The notes below the pieces were generated by a model. It saw only the letters and a program-made list of their open reading frames with translations, was not told the origin of the DNA and searched no databases. Shown in pieces: positions 8,015 through 15,542 of a stretch of DNA of 64,000 nucleotides. This stretch comes from Pseudomonas sp. SDI (GTDB lineage: Bacteria; Pseudomonadota; Gammaproteobacteria; Pseudomonadales; Pseudomonadaceae): contig NZ_QETK01000018.1 of NCBI RefSeq assembly GCF_003105155.1, positions 1 to 64,000 on the forward strand, written 5' to 3'. Positions within the stretch are counted from its first letter, which is position 1. The number at the start of each line of letters is the position of its first letter. Both the position numbers and the translations under genes were made by a program.

Positions 8015-8427
8015 TGTATTGCGAATGGCCTTTGACGTTGTACTTTGATGGTGCCTGTCCATTGTGCGCCAGAGAGATCGCTTTTCTGCGGAGGCGATCG
8101 ATGGAGGCCAAGCTCCTTTTGGTAGACATCAGTGACGCTGATTTCGACCCTGGATTATTGGGCGTCACGGTTGAGCAACTCAGGTCTTCTTTGCATGGGC
8201 GGTTCGCCAATGGACAATGGGTCAGAGGCTTGGATGCAACCCTATGGAGTTGGCGTGCAGCTGGGGTGGGAATGTATGTTGCGCCACTGGCTTGGCGCCC
8301 TCTGCGCCCACTGTTTTCAATTTGTTACAGGCTTTTCTGCCGCATAAGGCCACACTTGGCGTGGCTACCACATCCCGATGGCGGTCTTCGTTGCAGCGGT
8401 GAGGAGTCCAAATGTACCAATCGCTAG
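8014..8427 (+). CDS. DCC-family (DUF393) thiol-disulfide oxidoreductase-like protein
   Basis: This is a 137-aa protein with the family signature near the N-terminus, [20 protein letters not shown] (Asp followed by CPLC), then a [15 protein letters not shown] segment typical of the C-terminal half. DCC proteins are small thioredoxin-like proteins, often in light-response and respiratory loci; their substrate is unclear. I take ATG 8014 as the start; TTG 8033 is an alternative if the promoter boxes really overlap the ATG. The 3' end overlaps folE by 16 bases, so the two are probably coupled. GC is low compared with the core genes to the right. Confidence 0.8.
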   Translation: MYCEWPLTLYFDGACPLCAREIAFLRRRSMEAKLLLVDISDADFDPGLLGVTVEQLRSSLHGRFANGQWVRGLDATLWSWRAAGVGMYVAPLAWRPLRPLFSICYRLFCRIRPHLAWLPHPDGGLRCSGEESKCTNR

Positions 8428-8972
8428 CTGAGTACTATCGTGAAATTCTTATCGGCATTGGTGAAAATCCGGAGCGCGAAGGGCTTTTAGACACGCCTCA
8501 GCGTGCGGCAAAAGCGATGCAGCACCTATGCAACGGTTATACCTTGAACCTTGACGAGATAATAAACGGTGCCTTGTTCGAGTCTAAGAATGATGAAATG
8601 ATTGTCGTCCGTGATATTGAACTTTATTCATTGTGCGAACATCATATGTTGCCATTTATTGGTAAAGCTCATGTCGCATACCTGCCGACAGGACGGGTGC
8701 TCGGCTTATCGAAGGTTGCACGCGTGGTTGACATGTTCGCTCGTCGTTTGCAGATACAGGAAAACTTAACCCGGCAAATTGCGTGTGCCATACAGGATAT
8801 TACTGATGCCGCCGGGGTTGCGGTGGTTATTGAAGCGAAGCATATGTGCATGATGATGCGCGGTGTAGAGAAGCAGAACTCCGTGATGGTTTCATCTGTG
8901 ATGTTAGGCGAGTTTCGCGACTCACCGACGACCCGACAGGAATTTCTTCAACTCATCGGTCGAAACAACTGA
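8412..8972 (+). CDS. folE: GTP cyclohydrolase I
   Basis: This 186-aa FolE converts GTP to dihydroneopterin triphosphate, the first step of pterin and folate synthesis. The zinc and catalytic motifs are visible: [20 protein letters not shown] (Cys and His ligands) and the later [19 protein letters not shown] segment with the second zinc Cys. Length matches the compact FolE of Pseudomonas. It overlaps the upstream DCC gene and should be transcribed from the TGTACA-box promoter. A duplicate folE in a light-induced operon would fit supply of a pterin antenna for photolyase or cryptochrome; that role is inferred. GC is about 50 percent, below the genomic core. Confidence 0.95.
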   Translation: MYQSLAEYYREILIGIGENPEREGLLDTPQRAAKAMQHLCNGYTLNLDEIINGALFESKNDEMIVVRDIELYSLCEHHMLPFIGKAHVAYLPTGRVLGLSKVARVVDMFARRLQIQENLTRQIACAIQDITDAAGVAVVIEAKHMCMMMRGVEKQNSVMVSSVMLGEFRDSPTTRQEFLQLIGRNN

Positions 8973-9324
8973 CACCCGGTATGAAAAGAGCAGTCTAGAT
9001 CACTGGCCCCATGGGGCCGCCTACGTTTTGGCGATAGGTACTGTGCCTGGTGACAGGCACGGCTGGCGTGCGCGGGCTTGCTTTGTGCAGCCTATCGGGA
9101 CATGACTGTCGTGAAGGGTTGGCCAGAGAATGTGCCACAAGAAAAGTGACTGCTGTCATTTTAAATTTCAGTCACCCGGTAACTGTTGTTCGGGCAGTTG
9201 CCTACCGCGTTGACGAGTAGCTTTGTGTTTGGGTTTTACATCCAGGGGTCACCTTGTAGTGCTCGCACGCGGGTGAGGGGGGTATGCCAAACATGTTGTG
9301 TTCCGCTTGAAGAGGGGTGTTCAA
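8973..9324. other. intergenic region with palindrome and hairpin
   Basis: I see no gene in this stretch. It contains a perfect 14-bp palindrome GGCCCCATGGGGCC (9005-9018) and a hairpin GTGCCTG-GTGA-CAGGCAC (9043-9060). Neither has a T tract, so they are not classic terminators. The rest may be remains of a deleted gene between folE and the DUF3429 gene. Confidence 0.4.
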
Positions 9325-9783
9325 ATGAACTCAGTGTCTACCAAGTTTTCGCCAAGCCGCTTTGCTGTCCTTGGTTACGGCGGGTTGCTACCGTTTATTG
9401 GTTTGACGCTGCTTATCCTTTTTTATGCTGAATTCCGAGCGTTGTGGTCGACTATGTTGGTTAACTACGGCGCTGTAATATTGAGTTTCATCGGCGCGTT
9501 GCACTGGGGGTTCGCCATGGCGTTACAGGGCATGCTCGCCGAGCATCGTCGAGAACGACTCATGTGGAGCGTTATACCTGCGCTTATCGGTTGGGTCAGC
9601 ACACTTCTGGCAGTGCCATTGGGTTGTTTGATGTTGACTTGCGGTTTTGCTGTCCATCTTTGGCAGGACCAAAAATTAGTGCAAGAGTTGCCTGGGTGGT
9701 ACCTGCCGATGCGAGGGCACTTGACGGTTGTGGCGAGTCTCTGCTTGCTGCTCAGCGCATTTGCAGTATTGATTGATTTTTAA
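9325..9783 (+). CDS. DUF3429 family membrane protein
   Basis: This is a 152-aa integral membrane protein with about four or five spans: FAVLGYGGLLPFIGLTLLI, MLVNYGAVILSFIGALHWGF, LMWSVIPALIGWVSTLLAVP, LGCLMLTCGFAVHLW and VVASLCLLLSAFAVLI. The SFIGALHWGFA motif is characteristic of DUF3429. The start is ATG 9325 with AGAGGGGTG upstream; an earlier in-frame ATG at 9298 lacks a ribosome site. Genes of this family occur in light-induced clusters of Pseudomonas as far as I recall, matching the folE/DCC neighbours. Biochemical role unknown. Confidence 0.85.
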   Translation: MNSVSTKFSPSRFAVLGYGGLLPFIGLTLLILFYAEFRALWSTMLVNYGAVILSFIGALHWGFAMALQGMLAEHRRERLMWSVIPALIGWVSTLLAVPLGCLMLTCGFAVHLWQDQKLVQELPGWYLPMRGHLTVVASLCLLLSAFAVLIDF

Positions 9784-9800
9784 ACGTGCCTATAAGGGGC

Positions 9801-9959
9801 GCCGAGCACTTGTTCCCGCTATTGCTGGTGCTTGGGCTGCTGACTAGGCTGTCGGATTTGGCACTGTTGGGTATGACAACCGTCATCGATGACACGTATG
9901 AGCCAGGCTTCGAGGTCGAGCCCCTGGCAGTTCCGACACGGCCTGATGATAAAGGATAG
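9801..9959 (+). pseudogene. DoxX-family membrane protein fragment
   Basis: The frame without a start codon reads HLFPLLLVLGLLTRLSDLAL, then LLGMTTVID, a match in pattern to the middle of DoxX-type proteins (FPLLLVLGLxTRLSALALLGMT). After that the sequence departs and stops at 9957-9959. Both ends are missing. It lies just after the DUF3429 gene and could mark a former member of that cluster. Confidence 0.6.
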
Positions 9960-10181
9960 ATACAAAAAGTAACCTGAGGAAAACTCATTTAAATCAATCT
10001 ATTAGGTGTTTTCTGGAATTAGGATACAAAAAATTTCAAAACTCCCGTGTACAGGTTTGAAATGCCAAGGGTAATTTCACCCTCAAGCTGTGCGGTCAAC
10101 TGCAATGGAATGCAGCCTGTAGCAACCCGGATCTTCATGCCTTCACCGGGGTTGCACCTACTACAATAGAGGGAGCTAATC

Positions 10182-10628
10182 GTGAACTGCATTTTCTGTG
10201 CAATTGCCAAGAAAGAATCACCGGCTGCCGTTGTCTACGAAGACGAGCAGTGCCTGGCCTTTCTCTCCATCCAGCCGATTACTCCTGGCCATGTTCTGGT
10301 CATCCCCAAGGCCCACGCAAGCGGCCTGGGTGATATCCCTCCTCAAACCTGTGGCCACATGATGCGTGTGGGTCAACGGGTGGCGGCCGCCCTGCGTGAA
10401 AGCGGTTTAAGCCTCAATCAACACCCCTGCGAAGGTATCAACCTGCTGCTGTGCGATGGCGCTGTGGCCGGGCAGACCGTGGGCCACGCCCACCTGCATG
10501 TACTGGCCCGCTTTGTTGGTGATGGTTTCAACCTGGGGCATGCGGACCTTCCACTCGCTACGGCCCACGTGCTGGGCGAGCGCGCAGAGCAGATCCGTCG
10601 AGCCTTGACCTCGCTGCCCCCGGTTTAA
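10182..10628 (+). CDS. HIT-family protein
   Basis: The protein is 148 aa with the histidine-triad motif HAHLHVLARF near residue 105 and the typical N-terminal zinc-like CIFCAIAKKE. HIT proteins hydrolyse or transfer nucleoside phosphoramidates and dinucleotides. The start is a GTG at 10182 with AGAGGGAG seven bases upstream. The gene stands alone, followed by a stem-loop and then the FeeM-like cluster. It is probably housekeeping or accessory nucleotide hydrolysis, and nothing ties it to either neighbouring cluster. Confidence 0.9.
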   Translation: MNCIFCAIAKKESPAAVVYEDEQCLAFLSIQPITPGHVLVIPKAHASGLGDIPPQTCGHMMRVGQRVAAALRESGLSLNQHPCEGINLLLCDGAVAGQTVGHAHLHVLARFVGDGFNLGHADLPLATAHVLGERAEQIRRALTSLPPV

Positions 10629-10650
10629 CTGCAAGTCGCTTTAATTTAAA

Positions 10651-10684
10651 GGCACGCCCGCGATAAAAGGGATGCGTGCCTTGC
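10651..10684 (+). terminator. stem-loop after HIT gene
   Basis: GGCACGC (10651-10657) pairs with GCGTGCC (10674-10680) over a 16-base loop, followed by TTGCT. It is a weak terminator candidate between the HIT gene and the next operon. Confidence 0.45.
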
Positions 10685-10739
10685 TGTGCGCAATAAGCAA
10701 ATCATCAACGTGTAGGCATCTACGCAAGGAGGCGAAGCT

Positions 10740-10763
10740 ATGTATTGTACTGTGGGAACTTAG
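10740..10763 (+). other. possible 7-codon leader peptide
   Basis: A strong ribosome site AAGGAGG is followed by ATG and a short frame MYCTVGT then TAG, 55 bases before the FeeM-like start. It may be a leader peptide or simply the broken start of a lost gene. No attenuator stem was identified. Confidence 0.3.
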
Positions 10764-10817
10764 GTCGTGCGCGGGGCTGAGTTGAATACTACGGATCACA
10801 ATAAGAAGGGAATTCTC

Positions 10818-11594
10818 ATGCCGTCACTCGCAAGTAATAAGGCTGCCTTGCCTTCGGCAGATATGCAGTTGGTAAAGGAAGATTCAGCCGGTTCGGCAAT
10901 CTACAGTTTCTATGATTCAGTACTTCAAGGCTTGTGCCAATCTGATAAGGTAAAAGTCAGGCAGGTGGTTACGCCAGCGCAGTTTCTCGAACTGTCTCGT
11001 GCCCGCAGTCGGTTGTACGGGCAGCGAAAGATTTACTACAAGACGTTGTTTGGTAATGCGGTCGACGACACCGTATGCCTGGATGAATACGACCCGCGCT
11101 CCTACGTCTTTGCCTTTTATTATGATGGTGAAATCATCGGTACCCAGCGTATTACGCCTTTCCCTCACGAGTCGGGCGAGTTCATCAGCCATGAACAACT
11201 GGTGCGGTTCTCCGGGCCCAATTACGAGCATGAGTGCGTCGAACTCTCGCGACTTATTGTCGACAAGCATTCCCCGGTCAAGAACGTTGTCAACGGGTTG
11301 GCGATGACCGGCGCCTCGCTGGTCGCCCTGGAGGGCGGCTACAAAACTTTTATTACCTACGTAAAACCACGGCTCGCGCCGAAGTTCGACAGCTTCGTCT
11401 TTGACCAGGACGGTATCTTCTTCCAGATCAAAGCCCGCGGTGACCACTATTACGCCCTGTACAAAGGCGATCTGATGCCGTCGGTCACGCCCTTCTTTGG
11501 CCTGCAAAGCTGCCCGGCAGACCTGCAGAACATTGACGACTTGATTCGCTACACCTTGGCCGCCCGTACCACGCGGCAGTCACTGGCGGGATGA
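10818..11594 (+). CDS. FeeM-like N-acyl amino acid synthase / autoinducer-synthase-fold protein
   Basis: The product is 258 aa. The fold is that of GNAT/LuxI-like acyl transferases: YFSFYDS-type entry, RSRLYGQRKIYYKTLFGN, then YDGEIIGTQRITPFP and YEHECVELSRLIVDK (Glu-x-Ser-Arg, as in FeeM and LuxI-type enzymes). Such enzymes join a fatty acyl group from acyl carrier protein to an amino acid or similar amine. The start is ATG 10818 with AAGAAGGG; an upstream ATG at 10767 lacks one. It is followed at 38 bases by a SnoaL-like gene, then a diiron oxidase gene, suggesting a three-gene operon that makes and modifies an N-acyl product. Substrates unknown. Confidence 0.75.
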   Translation: MPSLASNKAALPSADMQLVKEDSAGSAIYSFYDSVLQGLCQSDKVKVRQVVTPAQFLELSRARSRLYGQRKIYYKTLFGNAVDDTVCLDEYDPRSYVFAFYYDGEIIGTQRITPFPHESGEFISHEQLVRFSGPNYEHECVELSRLIVDKHSPVKNVVNGLAMTGASLVALEGGYKTFITYVKPRLAPKFDSFVFDQDGIFFQIKARGDHYYALYKGDLMPSVTPFFGLQSCPADLQNIDDLIRYTLAARTTRQSLAG

Positions 11595-11632
11595 GCATCC
11601 AAAAACAACGACAACATTGAGGTTGATCCAAG

Positions 11633-12031
11633 ATGGAAGCCAGGAACAAAGAAGTGGTCATCGAGTTTTACGAGCGCATGTTTGGCCAGCGGGAACTGGC
11701 GGTCGCCGATACATTGATTGCCATCGATTATGTACAACACAACAACGTATTTATTCCACCGCGCCGCGAAGGCTTCAAGACCTACTTTACGCAGTTCTTC
11801 AAAACATTCCCCGAGTCGGGTGCCAGCATTGAGCGGGTGTGCGCCGAAGGCGATTATGTCTTCCTGTATGCCAAGCACTGGGCCAAACACAGGTTCTTTA
11901 CGGTAAATTACAAGGTGATCGATATCTATCGTGTGGAAAACGGTGTGCTAATGGAACACTGGGACACTATCGAAGGCCTGGGCTTCTTCTCCAAGTTCAT
12001 CTACATCATAAAGTCCTTGCTGCGCTTGTAA
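11633..12031 (+). CDS. SnoaL-like (NTF2-fold) protein
   Basis: This is a 132-aa protein with the usual SnoaL-like layout: an N-terminal helix (NKEVVIEFYERMFGQRELAV), the motif YVQHNNVFIPPRREGFKTYF, then the beta sheet ending VENGVLMEHWDTIEG. The conserved His in YVQHN and HWD are family features. Members act as polyketide cyclases, isomerases or predicted ester cyclases. Its place between the acyl amino acid synthase and the diiron oxidase suggests a tailoring step on the same molecule. The C-terminal FIYIIKSLLRL is unusually hydrophobic and may touch the membrane. Confidence 0.75.
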   Translation: MEARNKEVVIEFYERMFGQRELAVADTLIAIDYVQHNNVFIPPRREGFKTYFTQFFKTFPESGASIERVCAEGDYVFLYAKHWAKHRFFTVNYKVIDIYRVENGVLMEHWDTIEGLGFFSKFIYIIKSLLRL

Positions 12032-12100
12032 TTCGGTGTATGCGTGATGTTGTAAGCAGTATCATGAATGATTTGTCAACCCGTCAAGGAAGAGAGTGAA

Positions 12101-12763
12101 ATGACTGAAGTGACCGCGTTTCGCAAAGAGCTGAAAGCCATCTGTGATGCCGAATGGGAAAAGATCAAGGCCGGCCGCTTTTTCCAGATGATGAAACGCC
12201 CCGAGTTGCAGCGTGACCTCTACATCAAGTCGATTGTCCAGGTGTATCACTACACCAAGAACAACGCGATCAACCAGGCGGTGGCGTGCTGGAACCAAGA
12301 CCATAAAAAGGTCGGCCTGCTGCGTTTTGCGATGAAGCATGCGCTGGAAGAGTTGGGTCATGAAAACATGGCGTACAACGACCTGATCGCCATTGGCGTC
12401 GACAAGTCCGAGTTCGATAAGCCGATGTTGCCGGCCACAGAGGCGTTCTACGGCTACCTGGATTTCGTCTCTGTGTGCCGCGGCATCATTCCGCGGCTGG
12501 GCTACAGCTTCTGGGCTGAGGACTGCTACGAGCACCTCGAGCCTTTGATGGATGTCTGCAAGAACCATCTCAAGCTGACCGACCAACAACTTACCTTCTT
12601 TGTCGCCCACGCGATCATCGACGAGAAACACTCCGAGCAAGTCAACGCAGCCATCGACCGCTGGGTCGTGACCGACGAAGAAAAAGAGTCGGTCAAGCAA
12701 GTCGCACGCACCACGGTTTACTTGATGGGCAAGATCCTCGAGTCGGTCGCCGACGAGTTCTGA
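12101..12763 (+). CDS. heme-oxygenase-like diiron oxidase (HDO), TenA/PqqC fold
   Basis: This all-helical protein of 220 aa has TenA/PqqC-like composition. Metal-ligand motifs fit the HDO superfamily: E83-x3-H87 in ALEELGHEN, an acidic helix FWAEDCYEH near 138-145, and H170-x3-D174-x2-H177 in HAIIDEKHSEQ. Known HDO enzymes use two irons and oxygen for N-oxygenation, desaturation or oxidative C-C cleavage. The start is ATG 12101 with AAGGAAGAGAG. It is third in the FeeM-like operon and is followed by a strong terminator, so it is likely the oxidative tailoring enzyme. Actual reaction unknown. Confidence 0.75.
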   Translation: MTEVTAFRKELKAICDAEWEKIKAGRFFQMMKRPELQRDLYIKSIVQVYHYTKNNAINQAVACWNQDHKKVGLLRFAMKHALEELGHENMAYNDLIAIGVDKSEFDKPMLPATEAFYGYLDFVSVCRGIIPRLGYSFWAEDCYEHLEPLMDVCKNHLKLTDQQLTFFVAHAIIDEKHSEQVNAAIDRWVVTDEEKESVKQVARTTVYLMGKILESVADEF

Positions 12764-12777
12764 GGCTTGCAACAGGC

Positions 12778-12810
12778 GTCCTCGCGCACCCTGCTGCGCG
12801 AGGACTTTTT
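12778..12810 (+). terminator. strong rho-independent terminator between HDO and FATP genes
   Basis: GTCCTCGCGCA-CCCTGC-TGCGCGAGGAC forms a perfect 11-bp stem followed by TTTTT. It separates the three-gene FeeM-like operon from the acyl-CoA synthetase, which needs its own promoter or read-through. Confidence 0.9.
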
Positions 12811-12899
12811 ACATGGCGTGCACAACCATAAAAACGCTCGGCTGGTCATGGCACTTGTCCAACCGCCTGGCTGCCACGGTCAATTCACTAGGAGGTGAC

Positions 12900-14732
12900 A
12901 TGAGTAGCAATAGCGACATGATTACCTGGGGCATGATGTTGCGCAAAATCCCCTTGATCGCCCGGGCCATTCCTCGGCTGGTCAGGGGAATCAAAGCTTC
13001 CAAGCTCAAGGCCGATCAGCCCTGCGGCCTGGGGTGGGCCTTCGAGCAGGCGGTTGCGCGCAACCCTCAAGGACCGGCGTTGCTCTACAAGGACAATCGT
13101 TTCAGTTATGAACAGGTCAACCAGTGGGCCAACCGTTTCGCCCACTACCTGCTTGCCCGCGGCCTGAAAAAAGGCGATGTAGTCGGCATATTTATTGAAA
13201 ATCGCCCGGAATTGCTGGTCAGTGTGCTGGCGGTCAGCAAGCTCGGCGGTATCTGCGCCATGCTCAACACCTCGCAGACCAACAACGTCCTGATCCATAG
13301 CTTGAGCCTGGTCAATCCCGCAGCGATTATTGTCGGCGAAGAGTTGGTGCCATCCTTTGACGCGGTGCGTAATGAGGTTGCCATCGATGAGCTGAGCACG
13401 TTCTTCCTGGCTGACACCGACACTACTCGCGATGCGGGCGTCGCGCCCGAGGGTTACATCAACCTGACCCGTGCCAGCGAAGCGCACGCCGCTGTCAATC
13501 CGCTGACCACCCAGCAGGTCTACCTGGACGACGCCTGCTTCTACATTTACACCTCCGGCACTACCGGGTTACCCAAGGCGGGGGTGTTCAAGCACGGGCG
13601 CTGGATGAAAGTCTACGGTAGCTTTGGCATGATCGCCCTGGATATGCGCCCCGATGACATCGTCTATTGCACCTTGCCGCTCTATCACGGCACCGGGCTG
13701 TGCGTGAGCTGGGGCTCGGCATTGGCCGGCGCCTCGGGTTTCGCCATCCGCCGCAAATTCAGCGCCAGTCAGTTCTGGAATGACACACGCAAATTCAAGG
13801 CCACCACCATTTGCTACGTTGGTGAGTTGTGTCGCTACCTGATCGACCAGCCTCCCGCTGGCAACGATGGCGACAACCCGGTGCTGAAAATGATTGGCAA
13901 CGGTCTGCGCCCGGGCGTGTGGATCGACTTCAAGAGACGTTTCAACATCGAACGGGTCTGCGAGTTTTATGCCGCCAGTGACGGCAACATCGGCTTTACC
14001 AACATCCTCAACTTCGAAAACACCATTGGCTTTGCGATCAACGCCTGGTCGCTGGTGGAGTACGAACACGACACCGGCGAGCCGCGGCGCAGCGCGAACG
14101 GTTTCATGCAGAAAGTCGGCAAGGGTGGTCAAGGCTTGTTGCTGGCCAAGATCGACGACGATGCCCCATTCGACGGTTACACCGACCCGGAGAAGAGCAA
14201 AAAGGTGGTGCTGTACGACGTGTTCGAAAAGGGCGACCGTTACTTCAACAGCGGCGACCTGATTCGCGATATCGGCTTTGGCCACGCCCAATTCGTCGAC
14301 CGCCTAGGGGACACCTTCCGCTGGAAAGGCGAAAACGTCTCCACCACCGAAGTCGAAAACATCATGGTGCAACACCCCCACATCGCCGAGGCCGTGGCCT
14401 ACGGTGTGGAAATCAAGAACACCAACGGTCGCGCCGGGATGGCGGCCATCACCCCATCGGCTCCGTTGGAGCAACTGGATTTCTGCGACCTGCTGCGCTT
14501 CGTCAAAAGCCAGATGCCCCACTACGCGGTGCCGATGTTCCTGCGCATCAGGACCTGCATGGAAACCACCGGCACGTTCAAATACCAGAAAACCAAGCTC
14601 AGAGCCGAAGCCTTCGACCCCAGCCAAACCGGCGAAGATCCGGTCTACGCTTGGCTACCGGGCACCGAAACCTACGTGCGCGTGACTGAGCAGGTGCTGC
14701 AGGATATTCATGGCGGCAAGTTCCGCTACTGA
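12900..14732 (+). CDS. FATP-type long/very-long-chain acyl-CoA synthetase
   Basis: The protein is 610 aa and belongs to the ANL adenylate-forming superfamily. The AMP-binding P-loop is FYIYTSGTTGLPKAGVFKHG (about residues 215-235), with the FATP-type motif FNSGDLIRDIGFGHAQFVDR and GDTFRWKGENVSTTEV later, and the C-terminal Lys region YQKTKLRAEAFDP. FATP-family members activate fatty acids to CoA thioesters, often coupled to uptake. The start ATG 12900 has a perfect GGAGGTG; an ATG 29 codons upstream lies beyond it and is rejected. It follows the diiron oxidase gene but beyond a terminator. It may supply or recycle the acyl chain used by the FeeM-like synthase. Confidence 0.9.
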   Translation: MSSNSDMITWGMMLRKIPLIARAIPRLVRGIKASKLKADQPCGLGWAFEQAVARNPQGPALLYKDNRFSYEQVNQWANRFAHYLLARGLKKGDVVGIFIENRPELLVSVLAVSKLGGICAMLNTSQTNNVLIHSLSLVNPAAIIVGEELVPSFDAVRNEVAIDELSTFFLADTDTTRDAGVAPEGYINLTRASEAHAAVNPLTTQQVYLDDACFYIYTSGTTGLPKAGVFKHGRWMKVYGSFGMIALDMRPDDIVYCTLPLYHGTGLCVSWGSALAGASGFAIRRKFSASQFWNDTRKFKATTICYVGELCRYLIDQPPAGNDGDNPVLKMIGNGLRPGVWIDFKRRFNIERVCEFYAASDGNIGFTNILNFENTIGFAINAWSLVEYEHDTGEPRRSANGFMQKVGKGGQGLLLAKIDDDAPFDGYTDPEKSKKVVLYDVFEKGDRYFNSGDLIRDIGFGHAQFVDRLGDTFRWKGENVSTTEVENIMVQHPHIAEAVAYGVEIKNTNGRAGMAAITPSAPLEQLDFCDLLRFVKSQMPHYAVPMFLRIRTCMETTGTFKYQKTKLRAEAFDPSQTGEDPVYAWLPGTETYVRVTEQVLQDIHGGKFRY

Positions 14733-14773
14733 AGGGCAACTGCGCGGGCGTCAAACCACAACGCCGAACAAAT

Positions 14774-14810
14774 GCGTAAGGCTGCTCATTCAAGCGGAGC
14801 AGCCTTACGC
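14774..14810. terminator. perfect hairpin after FATP gene
   Basis: GCGTAAGGCTGCTC pairs fully with GAGCAGCCTTACGC over a nine-base loop. A T-rich tail is weak (TTCC). It is likely the transcription end of the acyl-CoA synthetase gene and perhaps of a lost leftward gene. From here to 14996 I see no gene. Confidence 0.65.
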
Positions 14811-14996
14811 TTCCTGGTATCCCCGCCATTAGGGATACATCCCCACGACCGCTTGATTGCAGCGCTAGGTGCTCTGGCACTTGCGGCGCAGAGCATGACG
14901 ATTCCGAATAATGTTCCTCTCGTACCGGTCGAAGATTGTCCCCATAACGACAAGGTCTCTGGATTTTTCTTCTGCTTTCAGTACGGTCCGGACTGC

Positions 14997-15437
14997 TTAC
15001 TCGGGAATGCCGGTCACCGTGTGCACCACACGCATGGCACAAGGAGGTCGAGCCCCTTCGGGATCGATCAGTTCGCATTGCTTCAGCAGCGGATAGGCAT
15101 CGGCAAACTTCAAGGCCGCGACTTGCTCGGCATGCTGTTGAGAAACGAAACAATGCTCGAATCGGTAGGCGGCATACACCTCGGGCCGTAACAGCGGATG
15201 GTCATAGACCTCGTCGACGATACTCTTCAGCAGTTGTGACATCTGCCCATTGAGCCCTGGGGAAATCTGGGTGAGCAGATCGTCCTTAGTGATACCCGCC
15301 TGCCGAGCCTCAACAACTTGCTTGGATGCGCTGATAGATGCCTGCATCCCCTCCGGGAACGGACAGCTGGGCTCGCCAAATGCCGAAGCCGAAGCAATGC
15401 AACTTAGTAACGTGAAGACAGCGGCCTTCCTGCTCAT
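14997..15437 (-). CDS. secreted hypothetical protein
   Basis: This 146-aa protein has a signal peptide (MSRKAAVFTLLSCIASASAF, cut after SAFG or nearby). The mature part is mostly helical with four cysteines (EPSCPFPEG, FEHCFVSQQ, LKQCELIDP, RPPCAMRV), suggesting two disulfides, and ends in a small beta segment. AGGAGAG lies upstream of the start. It stands between the FATP gene and the leftward TonB receptor. I recognise no family and infer only a periplasmic location. Confidence 0.75.
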   Translation of the reverse strand: MSRKAAVFTLLSCIASASAFGEPSCPFPEGMQASISASKQVVEARQAGITKDDLLTQISPGLNGQMSQLLKSIVDEVYDHPLLRPEVYAAYRFEHCFVSQQHAEQVAALKFADAYPLLKQCELIDPEGARPPCAMRVVHTVTGIPE

Positions 15438-15542
15438 GGAACTCTCCTGTTAGATGTCAGCACTGTCGGAATAACGTTGATAATCTTAACGGCTTTTCTA
15501 TTGCCCTTGTGCGCGCAGGGGCTTCGCTGTGCTGCCGGGTCG

